Source: Bacteroidetes bacterium QS_8_68_15
Lineage (GTDB): Bacteria; Bacteroidota; Rhodothermia; Rhodothermales; Salinibacteraceae
Assembly (NCBI GenBank): GCA_003023245.1
Contig: PXTR01000064.1
Coordinates: forward strand, 1-5,653
DNA: 5,653 nucleotides
Direction: 5' to 3'
Positions 1-4,842 of the stretch are shown piece after piece. How positions within the stretch are numbered: the first letter of the stretch is position 1; the number at the start of each line of letters is the position of its first letter. The translations under genes and the position numbers were made by a program. A model generated the notes under the pieces. That model was given only the letters and a program-made list of their open reading frames with translations, was not told the origin of the DNA and searched no databases.

Positions 1-131
1 TTCGCCGAGGCGGGCAGGTCGCGCACGTGCCCCATCGAGGCTTCGATCTGGTAGGTGTGCCCGTCTCCGCTGAGGTAGTTGCGGATGGTGTCGGCCTTGG
101 TGGGCGATTCGACGACGACGAGACGTTTCAT
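1..131 (-). CDS. topA: DNA topoisomerase I, N-terminal fragment (cut by left window edge)
   Basis: Only the first 43 codons are in the window; the gene continues past base 1. Type IA topoisomerase I relaxes negatively supercoiled DNA by nicking and passing single strands. The translation begins [16 protein letters not shown] and ends with a segment reading [12 protein letters not shown]. These are the opening TOPRIM strand, with the conserved catalytic glutamate at residue 8 in the VESPTKA motif, and the following GHxRDLP motif of bacterial TopA. The ATG (complement of 129-131) places VESPTKA at the usual distance from the N-terminus, so the start is secure. A purine-rich GAGAAGAAG lies just upstream of the start, the nearest thing to a ribosome binding site in the window. 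The gene is divergent from the superoxide dismutase gene, with 205 bp between them. Family assignment is firm despite the truncation. Confidence 0.93.
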   Translation of the reverse strand, partial: MKRLVVVESPTKADTIRNYLSGDGHTYQIEASMGHVRDLPASA

Positions 132-336
132 GCTACTTCTTCTCGGCAGGAGGGGGTCGTTTGAAAAGCCGGATTTGCACGGGGCTGGCGTTTCGGCGTT
201 CCGTCTGGTGCGCGGCAGGTCACGTGTTTGTGAAGCCTCCCCTTCGTACGGAGCGGCAGGGAATCCGCACTCTCTCATTTGCGTTTGGCGGCGCAGTGCA
301 AGCACGCTTTCTCCTTGATCCCGGCCCCTTTTCCCG
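132..336. other. Divergent intergenic region topA / sodC
   Basis: This 205-bp gap must hold the start signals for both topA (leftward) and the superoxide dismutase gene (rightward). I see no open frame with convincing codon bias and no clear sigma-70 or Bacteroidota-type (TTTG / TAnnTTTG) promoter pair on either strand. The closest match is TGCGTTTG at 280-287, with no -33 partner. No strong hairpin or operator-like palindrome was found beyond a CACGTG at about 222-227. Confidence 0.4.
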
Positions 337-993
337 ATGCGTCATCTGCGCTCCCCGCTCCTGCTCCTGCTCGCCGCCGCGCTGACGGTCGTTTCACTTA
401 CCGCCTGCCAGACGGCCGAAGAAACCGCCGAAGAAGCCTACGACGAGGCTTCCGAAGAACTCTCCGACCTTTTCGGCGACGAAGACGAATACTTGGCCGT
501 CGAGATCGGCGACACCGAGGCGTCGGGCTCGGTGACGGGCGTGGCCCGCTTCGGCTACGACGACGACGACGGGGAAACCGTCGTGCAGGGCCGCGTGCAG
601 GGTCTCGCCCCCGGGTTGCACGGTCTTCACGTGCACGAGAACGGCAGCTGCGCTATGCAGAGCGGCACGCCCGCCGGTGGAGCGGGCGGCCACTACAACC
701 CCGACGGCACGCCCCATGGCGCGCCCGACGACGACGCCGACGAGCGTCACGTCGGCGACTTCGGCAACATCCGCGCCGACGACGACGGCGTGGCGACGTT
801 TCAGTTCTCCTACCAGCGCGACGAGGAGGACTTCGGCGCGCTCGAAGACCGGGCGCTCATCGTCCACGGCGGACGCGACGACCTGCGCTCTCAGCCCAGC
901 GGCGACGCCGGCGCGCGCAAGGCGTGCGGCATGGTGACCGACCCCGGCGACGTGGACGACGCGATGCTCGACGACATGGACGACGACATGTAG
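337..993 (+). CDS. sodC: Lipoprotein Cu/Zn superoxide dismutase with acidic linker and Asp/Met tail
   Basis: 218 aa. Disproportionates superoxide to H2O2 and O2 outside the cytoplasm. Residues 1-23 form a lipoprotein signal peptide with lipobox LTAC, lipidated at Cys24. Residues 25-51 are a linker with 13 Asp/Glu and no basic residue. The catalytic domain follows (about 53-200). Copper ligands are His98 and His100 (GLHVHENG), bridging His119 (GGHYNP) and His177 (IVHGG). Zinc ligands are His119, His127, His138 and Asp141. Arg194 is the active-site arginine, and Cys105 and Cys197 form the expected disulfide. The loop between the second and third zinc histidines is two residues longer than in bovine SOD1 and rich in Asp. 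The last 17 residues hold nine Asp, with Met at 210, 214 and 218. Usual bacterial precursors are about 170-190 aa; the excess is linker plus tail. No Shine-Dalgarno precedes the ATG, but the signal peptide fixes the start. Activity is well supported; the role of the tail is unknown. Confidence 0.95.
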   Translation: MRHLRSPLLLLLAAALTVVSLTACQTAEETAEEAYDEASEELSDLFGDEDEYLAVEIGDTEASGSVTGVARFGYDDDDGETVVQGRVQGLAPGLHGLHVHENGSCAMQSGTPAGGAGGHYNPDGTPHGAPDDDADERHVGDFGNIRADDDGVATFQFSYQRDEEDFGALEDRALIVHGGRDDLRSQPSGDAGARKACGMVTDPGDVDDAMLDDMDDDM

Positions 994-1063
994 GACGGCG
1001 GACGACCGACGGCGGGACGCTCAACCCGAAAGGTGCCCGTGACTTGCCCCGTTTTATTGAAAT

Positions 1064-1102
1064 GAGGCGCTCGGCCTTCGATGGTCGGGCGTCTCTTTCT
1101 TT
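1064..1102 (+). terminator. Rho-independent terminator of sodC
   Basis: A 13-bp uninterrupted stem pairs 1064-1076 with 1083-1095 around the 6-nt loop TTCGAT and is followed by TTTCTTT. Three of the pairs are G-U wobbles (1067/1092, 1071/1088, 1074/1085). In a minus-strand transcript these become A-C mismatches, so the hairpin is built for rightward transcripts. It lies 70 nt after the sodC stop codon and should also insulate the facing gene that ends at 1138. Confidence 0.8.
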
Positions 1103-1134
1103 GGGCCAAGACATTTTCTTTGGGCTAAGACATT
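1096..1134. repeat. Tandem duplication of a 19-bp unit
   Basis: Two directly adjacent copies at 1096-1114 and 1115-1133 read TTTCTTTGGGCYAAGACAT and differ at a single position (C1107 versus T1126); the T after each copy also matches. The first copy starts with the T-tract of the sodC terminator. The unit core TTGGGCCAA (first copy) is a palindrome around a central G. It fills most of the space between the two convergent genes. Confidence 0.85.
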
Positions 1135-1137
1135 CGC

Positions 1138-1506
1138 TTACGTGACGTGCTTCTTGCGGGCCGCCTCCGCCGGGTCGTCGGCGATGAGGCCGAAGTCGTG
1201 CGGGTCCTCCTCGGGCCGCTCCTCACGGCGCGGCGGCGACGCTCGACCGGCGTCGCGCTGCTGCTGCTCCAGTTGCTCGATTTTCTCGCGGAGCGGCTGC
1301 ACCTCCTCGCGCACCGCGCGGCGGATCATGCGTTCGGCCTCGTCCTGCGTGAGCGCGTCGGCGGCGCCGTTTGCACCGGCGGCATCGTCGCCGCGCGCTT
1401 CGAAGACGTTGCGCACGGCCTGCGCCCCATATTTGAAGAGCAGCGCGAGCAGGATGCAACCGGCGACGATGGCCGTAACGACGACGAAGGCTTCGACGGG
1501 ACCCAT
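1138..1506 (-). CDS. Small membrane-anchored coiled-coil protein, unknown function
   Basis: 122 aa, family not recognised. Residues about 5-24 (EAFVVVTAIVAGCILLALLF) form one hydrophobic helix right at the N-terminus, followed by a Lys/Arg-containing stretch, so the protein is probably N-out/C-in with the body in the cytoplasm. After a Gly/Ala-rich spacer (39-51), residues about 52-84 are a charged heptad-type helix (DEAERMIRRAVREEV, then REKIEQLEQQQRD), likely a dimeric coiled coil. The last 35 residues are Arg/Glu/Pro-rich and probably disordered. It follows the NHL propeller gene on the same strand after 176 bp, so co-transcription is possible but not shown. No Shine-Dalgarno precedes the ATG; the start is chosen because the membrane helix begins at once. 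The organisation recalls PspB-like or septum-associated scaffolds, but no specific motif supports either. The codon third-position bias supports a real gene. Confidence 0.8.
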   Translation of the reverse strand: MGPVEAFVVVTAIVAGCILLALLFKYGAQAVRNVFEARGDDAAGANGAADALTQDEAERMIRRAVREEVQPLREKIEQLEQQQRDAGRASPPRREERPEEDPHDFGLIADDPAEAARKKHVT

Positions 1507-1582
1507 GGTTGGTCGAGGTTGGAAGCGGGGAAAGCGAAGGCCGCGGGGATGACGAAGCGGCTTCGGATCTCGAAAAATGGCC

Positions 1583-1610
1583 GTCCACGGTCTACGGTCC
1601 GTCGTCGGTC
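1583..1610. repeat. Degenerate heptanucleotide array (four GTC-headed units)
   Basis: GTC recurs at exactly 7-bp steps (1583, 1590, 1597, 1604), giving units GTCCACG, GTCTACG, GTCCGTC and GTCGGTC. The array lies in the non-coding gap between two same-strand genes. The period matches that of the arrays near 4734-4842, though the unit sequence differs. Confidence 0.6.
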
Positions 1611-1619
1611 AACGAACGC

Positions 1620-1679
1620 CGTTTCGTTGGCCTGCTTACGCGCCAGTCGCTTCATCGTTACGCCCCAACGAAAGAAACG
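1620..1679. repeat. Inverted repeat downstream of the NHL gene
   Basis: TTTCGTTGG (1622-1630) is perfectly complementary to CCAACGAAA (1665-1673) across a 34-nt spacer. CGTTTC at 1620-1625 can alternatively pair with GAAACG at 1674-1679. It begins just past the stop codon of the propeller gene. No T-tract follows on either strand, so it is not a standard intrinsic terminator; it could be an RNA 3'-end structure or a protein-binding palindrome. Confidence 0.5.
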
Positions 1680-1682
1680 ATC

Positions 1683-2684
1683 TCAGAGCCGCCCAAAGCG
1701 GTAGAGCGCGCCGGTGGTAAGCACGAAGAGGCCGCGCTCGTGCGACGCGACATCGACGACGCCCCCCTCCTCATCGTCGCTGGAAGCGCCCAGCCGCAGC
1801 GTGACGCGGCGCAGGAGCTGCCCTTCGCTGCTGAGGATGAGCACCGAGCGCGGCTTCGCCAAGAAGAGCCGTCCCCGCGAGCCGACGGCCACGGCACGCG
1901 CGCTGTCGGCGAGACCGCGAGCGCGTGCGGACAGAAAACTGCCGAAGCGGTCGTAGGTCATCACCGCCCCCCGCCCGGGATCGGCCACGTAGAGCGTGCC
2001 GCCGGGGCCCACCGCCAGGTCGACCGGGTCGCGCAGCGTGCCCGGCCCGTCGGAGAAGCCGCCGACCACGCGCACCGTCTCGCGCTGGTCTTCCCACTTG
2101 AGCACGTGCCCCTCGGCGGCGTCGAGCGCGTGGGTGGCGTCGCCGTCGGGTTCGCGCACGGCGACGGGGCGCCCGCCGCCCAGGTCGTTCGAGGCGTCGG
2201 TCTGGGCGTCGAAGACGGGGCGCGCAGGCGACGCGCCGGCGGCGGCATAGCCGCGCCCCACTGGCAGCGTCTCGAGATGGCGAAACTCCTCGGAGAAGCG
2301 CTGGATGCGCCCGTTGCCCGCGTCGGCGACGACGATGAGGAGGCCGTTAGTCGGGTCCACGTCGGCGGGGGCGTCGAACTGGCCAGCCTGCCCGCCGGGG
2401 CCGCCGAGCACGGCCTCGCGGTCGCCCGCCGGGGGCAGGCGCACGATCACCTCGCGGGCGGCGTCGGCGACGTAGACGCGGCCGCCCGGCGCTACGCCGA
2501 GGCCGCGCGCCTCCTCGAAGCGCGCCAGCGGCGCCTCGGCCGTGAGCGTCGTGTCGGGCTGCGCGGCGGCCGGCGCTGCCGCCGTCGGGCCGCGCAGCAA
2601 CACGCCGCAGCCGCCCGCGGCAATGGTGGCGGCGACTGCCAGCAGCAGAACCTCCGTCGCGGACAGCGACCAAACGAGACGCAT
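1683..2684 (-). CDS. Membrane-anchored six-bladed NHL-repeat beta-propeller protein
   Basis: 333 aa from the ATG at 2684. An N-terminal hydrophobic segment (about 11-30, VLLLAVAATIAAGG, then Cys26) acts as a membrane anchor. AGGC is a poor lipobox, so I favour an uncleaved anchor, with lipidation at Cys26 possible. A Pro/Ala linker (31-52) leads to a propeller. Recognisable blade cores run about 59-83 (GLGVAPGGRVYVADAA), 102-130 (VVADAGNGRIQRF), 217-247 (DLAVGPGGTLYVADPG), 259-284 and 307-330; a degenerate one lies at 172-197. The D-x-x-N/R-x-x-I pattern after each VAD strand is typical of NHL repeats. NHL propellers usually bind proteins, carbohydrates or other ligands; no lactonase catalytic motif is evident, so function is open. 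A GTG at 2693 would add three residues; the ATG is preferred. The protein should face the periplasm or outside. It is divergent from the amidotransferase region. Fold confidence is high, role unknown. Confidence 0.85.
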   Translation of the reverse strand: MRLVWSLSATEVLLLAVAATIAAGGCGVLLRGPTAAAPAAAQPDTTLTAEAPLARFEEARGLGVAPGGRVYVADAAREVIVRLPPAGDREAVLGGPGGQAGQFDAPADVDPTNGLLIVVADAGNGRIQRFSEEFRHLETLPVGRGYAAAGASPARPVFDAQTDASNDLGGGRPVAVREPDGDATHALDAAEGHVLKWEDQRETVRVVGGFSDGPGTLRDPVDLAVGPGGTLYVADPGRGAVMTYDRFGSFLSARARGLADSARAVAVGSRGRLFLAKPRSVLILSSEGQLLRRVTLRLGASSDDEEGGVVDVASHERGLFVLTTGALYRFGRL

Positions 2685-2851
2685 GTTCGACACGTTTTCG
2701 ACGCATTCCTACCCGAAGACGCTTTTTTCCCACACCCAGCAATGCCCCTTTCGGTTCCCCCTCGTGTCCGCCGGCCGCTCCCCGTGCCGACGCCGTGAAG
2801 AATCTCGTGGCCTACCGGCGCGTATGTCCTGTTTTAGGAAAGCAAAAGCAC

Positions 2852-2965
2852 ATGGCGCCGGAGCAGATGAGCCTCCTCGCCCGACGGATGCACAGCGCGG
2901 TCGAGCCGAGCGTTTTCGCAATGCAGGCCGGCGCCCTCGCCACGGCGTTCCGCGTCGCGGGGTAG
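2852..2965 (+). CDS. Probable small protein, 37 aa (possible gene remnant)
   Basis: The frame from ATG 2852 to TAG 2963-2965 encodes a short helical peptide beginning MAPEQMSLLARRMHSAVEPS and ending AFRVAG. Of its 37 codons, 34 end in G or C (about 92%). First and second positions are about 76% and 54% GC, the ordered pattern of a true gene in a high-GC genome. The same frame upstream, back to GTG 2795, drops to about 58% GC3, so coding appears to begin at the ATG. AGGAAAG lies at 2836-2842, somewhat far from the ATG. The peptide is amphipathic with no signal or membrane segment, and I recognise no family. It could be a genuine small protein, or the 5' end of a larger helical protein whose remainder has been lost. 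The minus-strand frames over it give Cys/Arg-rich products with an inverted position bias. Confidence 0.4.
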   Translation: MAPEQMSLLARRMHSAVEPSVFAMQAGALATAFRVAG

Positions 2966-3017
2966 ATGCACTTCCCGACAGCACAGCGAGCGCCTACCCG
3001 CAACCGCCGTCACACCG

Positions 3018-3069
3018 CTCAGTACGGCTTAGTACGGCCCCGCTCAGTATGCCACCGCCCGGTACTGAC
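3018..3069. repeat. Cluster of CTYAGTAYG motifs, possible operator
   Basis: CTCAGTACGG (3018-3027), CTTAGTACGG (3028-3037) and CTCAGTATGC (3043-3052) are direct copies. A TACTGAC at 3063-3069 gives the core (CAGTA) on the opposite strand. The first two copies abut at a 10-bp step, one helical turn, and all lie 50-105 bp upstream of the amidotransferase start, just before its candidate promoter. Placement suits a regulator-binding site, though no cognate regulator is visible. Confidence 0.45.
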
Positions 3070-3073
3070 GCGC

Positions 3074-3104
3074 GTGAAAAACCCCGGGCGGCCCGTTTAC
3101 TTTG
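3074..3104 (+). promoter_or_regulatory. Possible Bacteroidota-type promoter for the amidotransferase gene
   Basis: TTACTTTG (3097-3104) matches 7 of 8 positions of the Bacteroidota -7 consensus TAnnTTTG. The -33 element is weak: only GTG at 3074-3076 at the right 20-nt spacing, where TTTG would be ideal. It would give a very short leader before the ATG at 3122, in keeping with the lack of a ribosome binding site there. Confidence 0.3.
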
Positions 3105-3121
3105 TCTGATCGACTGCGTTC

Positions 3122-3916
3122 ATGCCTTCCCCCGCCTCCACCGACACGGCCGCTACCGACTTCTCCCCTCCGGCTCCTGACGACGCGCTTCGCAACGTGC
3201 GCGTGGCGCTCATCCAAGCGCGCGACACCGCCGAGATGGAAGCGCAGGAACAGCAGTGCTTCGCCGAGCGCTGCCGGCTGCGCCCCGACCAGCTCATGAG
3301 CGTCAACCTCGCGCGCGTGCCGATGCCGGAGGAAGACCTCCTCGCCGGCGCCGACGCGCTGATGATCGGCGGGGCGGGCGAATACTCGGCGATGGACGAC
3401 CCCGACTGGATGGCCGGCCTGCTGGACCTCACGCGCGAGGCGGTGCGGCGCAAGCTGCCGACCTTCGGCTCGTGCTGGGGGCACCAGATCCTCGCTCGCG
3501 CCCTTGGCGGTACGCTCGTGTTCGACTCCGAGCGCGCCGAGCTGGGCTGCTGCCCCGTCGAGCTGACCGAGGCGGCCGAGCGCGACCCGCTCCTCTGCGA
3601 CTATCCGAAGCGCTTCGAAGTCAACGCCGGGCACCACGACCGCGTGACCGAGCTGCCGCCCGGCGCGGTGGAGCTGGCCTTCAACGACTCGCAGCCCTTT
3701 CAGGCGTTCCGCATCGAAGGCGCGCCCGTCTACGGCACGCAGTTTCACTCCGAGCTCAGCGCCGAGCGCGAACGCGAACGCCTCCTGGCCTACCGCGACC
3801 ACTACCGCGCCGACCTGCCCGACGAGGACGACTTCCAGCGCGTGCTCGACGGCCTCGTCGACACCAGCGCCGCCGACGGACTGCTGCACGACTTCCTGCG
3901 GCACTTCGCGACGTGA
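3122..3916 (+). CDS. Class I glutamine amidotransferase, stand-alone (GuaA N-domain-like)
   Basis: 264 aa, cytoplasmic, a single glutaminase-type domain. Class I domains hydrolyse glutamine and normally hand ammonia to a synthase domain or act on gamma-glutamyl compounds. The nucleophile is Cys118 in GSCWGHQ (116-122). His209 and Glu211 in YGTQFHSE complete the triad. The glycine-rich loop IGGAGEYS (82-89) corresponds to the oxyanion region. Residues 1-24 are a Pro/Ser/Ala-rich leader before the first strand VRVALIQ. The C-terminal stretch 212-264 is charged and helical. No synthetase domain is fused and no biosynthetic partner lies beside it, so the acceptor is unknown. It resembles the COG0518 group of GMP-synthase-like amidotransferases found as orphans in many bacteria, rather than trpG, carA or guaA proper. 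The ATG is used without a Shine-Dalgarno. The activity class is secure and the pathway is not. Confidence 0.9.
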   Translation: MPSPASTDTAATDFSPPAPDDALRNVRVALIQARDTAEMEAQEQQCFAERCRLRPDQLMSVNLARVPMPEEDLLAGADALMIGGAGEYSAMDDPDWMAGLLDLTREAVRRKLPTFGSCWGHQILARALGGTLVFDSERAELGCCPVELTEAAERDPLLCDYPKRFEVNAGHHDRVTELPPGAVELAFNDSQPFQAFRIEGAPVYGTQFHSELSAERERERLLAYRDHYRADLPDEDDFQRVLDGLVDTSAADGLLHDFLRHFAT

Positions 3917-4029
3917 GAACTGCTTTCGCTGTCGGCCACGACGTACTGTGTTTTCAGACCGGTGTAGGGGGGCACGCGCCACAGGTTCGGTAGGTACAGC
4001 CCTGCGAGTTCATGGGTGCGCTCCCGAGG
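3917..4029. other. Convergent intergenic region, amidotransferase / lolD
   Basis: 113 bp between two facing stop codons. I looked for an intrinsic terminator on both strands and found no stable stem followed by a T-run. Only a weak CTGTG...CACAG pairing and two GTACWG hexamers are present. Termination here may rely on Rho. Confidence 0.4.
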
Positions 4030-4782
4030 CTACGCTTCCGCTCCTTCTTCCGCCGGCGCCTCCTCGTGAAGCCGCCCGTCGCGCAGGTGAAGCACGCGGT
4101 CGGCGCGGTCGGCGAGCGTCAGGTTGTGCGTCACCAGCACGAACGTCTGCTCGCGCTCGCGGCTGAGGCGCACCATCTCGTCGTGGAGGCCGCCGGCGGT
4201 CTTGGTGTCGAGGTTGCCGGTCGGCTCGTCGGCGAGGACCAGCGCCGGGGCGTTCATCAGGGCGCGGGCGACGGCTACGCGCTGCTTCTCGCCGCCGCTC
4301 AGCTCGCTGGGGCGGTGGTCGGAGCGCTCGGCGATGCCCAGCGCGTCGAGCAATTCCATCGCGCGGGGTCGGGCGTCGCGGAGCTTCTGCTGCTGGATGA
4401 GCGCGGGCATGGCGGCGTTCTCCAACGCCGTGAACTCCGGCAGCAGGTGGTGAAACTGGAAGACGAACCCGATCTCGCGGTTGCGAAAGGACGCGAGCGC
4501 CTCGTCGTCTTTCTCGAAGAGGTCCGCCCCGCGAAAGCGCACGGTGCCCGCGGTGGGCCGGTCCAGCGCGCCCAGCAGATGCAGCAGCGTAGACTTGCCC
4601 GTCCCGCTCTCCCCCACGACGGCGACCACCTCCCCGCGCGCGACGGCCATCGAGAGGCTGCTCAAGACCTCCAGTTCCTCCCCGCCGCCGGTCGGGAAGC
4701 GCTTGGTGAGGTCGTCCGCTTCGATCAGGACATTGTCGATGGTCGATTGGCAATTGGCGATTGCTTCCACCTCTGCGTTCAT
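4030..4782 (-). CDS. lolD: ABC transporter ATPase of the lipoprotein-release type (LolD-like)
   Basis: 250 aa. It should power a LolCE-type inner-membrane complex that extracts lipoproteins for the outer membrane; the permease genes are not in the window. Motifs in order: Walker [10 protein letters not shown] (57-65), Q-loop Gln109 within [17 protein letters not shown] (typical of LolD), signature [10 protein letters not shown] (161-170), Walker [10 protein letters not shown] (181-189), D-loop NLD (190-192), switch His219 in VTHN. Related MacB/FtsE-type ATPases are possible, but the [10 protein letters not shown] segment favours LolD. The usual N-terminus of the family would begin near [12 protein letters not shown] (18-29). 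The roughly 17 residues before it are largely encoded by a heptanucleotide repeat array. The ATG at 4782 is the best start; a TTG at 4830 would translate still more repeat. It lies 51 bp downstream of the sigma-54 regulator gene, same strand, possibly co-transcribed. The C-terminus is Glu-rich. Confidence 0.92.
   Translation of the reverse strand: MNAEVEAIANCQSTIDNVLIEADDLTKRFPTGGGEELEVLSSLSMAVARGEVVAVVGESGTGKSTLLHLLGALDRPTAGTVRFRGADLFEKDDEALASFRNREIGFVFQFHHLLPEFTALENAAMPALIQQQKLRDARPRAMELLDALGIAERSDHRPSELSGGEKQRVAVARALMNAPALVLADEPTGNLDTKTAGGLHDEMVRLSREREQTFVLVTHNLTLADRADRVLHLRDGRLHEEAPAEEGAEA
4734..4764. repeat. Heptanucleotide array inside the 5' end of lolD
   Basis: Read on the plus strand in 7-bp steps from 4734: TTGTCGA, TGGTCGA, TTGGCAA, TTGGCGA, then TTG(C). 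It is read through in lolD, giving the residues [10 protein letters not shown]. Because 7 is not a multiple of 3, successive units encode different residues. It is the inverted counterpart of the array at 4806-4842, with the lolD ATG between them. Confidence 0.7.
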
Positions 4783-4805
4783 GCTACACCGCTTCGCATT
4801 GCTTT

Positions 4806-4842
4806 CCAATCGACAATCGAAATTCGACAATCGTCAATCGCC
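4806..4842. repeat. Heptanucleotide array between the regulator stop and lolD
   Basis: Plus-strand units from 4807: CAATCGA (4808-4814), CAATCGA, AATTCGA, CAATCGT, CAATCGC, at exact 7-bp steps. The stop codon of the sigma-54 regulator (complement of 4834-4836) and its last codons lie within the array. It is distinctly more AT-rich than the surrounding DNA. GTCGATTGG-type stretches of the other array are complementary to it, for example 4742-4750 with 4806-4814. Confidence 0.75.

Larger units (their letters stand above)
2685..3121. other. Long divergent intergenic region between NHL and amidotransferase genes
   Basis: At 437 bp this is the longest stretch here without an established gene. It contains a probable small gene (2852-2965), repeated CTYAGTAYG motifs (3018-3053) and a possible promoter (3097-3104), each listed separately. 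The segment 2700-2794 carries short T- and C-rich runs and should hold the leftward promoter of the NHL gene, but I could not pick out a credible promoter pair. No tRNA or clear terminator is seen. Confidence 0.5.

Noticed and set aside
394..867. 157-codon minus-strand frame within sodC
   Set aside because: Val/Gly-rich complement of GAC/GTC codons; sodC carries all metal ligands on the other strand.
550..990. GAC-rich microsatellite-like runs in sodC
   Set aside because: They are in-frame Asp codons in acidic loops of a functional enzyme, not an independent repeat.
279..1145. 288-codon plus-strand frame overlapping sodC
   Set aside because: Extremely arginine-rich out-of-frame reading of the Asp-rich sodC sequence; runs through the terminator.
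1326..1655. Minus-strand frame starting MKRLARKQ upstream of the coiled-coil gene
   Set aside because: Crosses the heptanucleotide array and then runs out of frame through the real gene; no coding bias.
1509..2798. 429-codon open frame on the plus strand
   Set aside because: Antisense to the NHL propeller gene; no recognisable domain, and an Arg/Ala/Gly-rich composition typical of a shadow in high-GC DNA.
2709..3003. Minus-strand frames in the 2685-3121 gap
   Set aside because: Products rich in Arg, Cys and Pro; GC by codon position fits the plus-strand small gene rather than these.
3070..3105. Leftward hairpin plus T-run (GCCCGGGG then TTTTT on the minus strand)
   Set aside because: The only stem leaves a one-base loop, and no leftward gene ends there.
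3044..3982. 312-codon open frame on the minus strand
   Set aside because: Exactly antisense to the amidotransferase, whose catalytic motifs are intact; the product has no family features.
4010..4753. 247-codon minus-strand frame overlapping lolD
   Set aside because: Alternative frame of lolD; Arg/Ala-rich with no Walker or signature motif.
4783..4830. TTG start at 4830 for lolD
   Set aside because: Would translate another 16 codons made largely of repeat sequence; rare start codon and no ribosome binding site.
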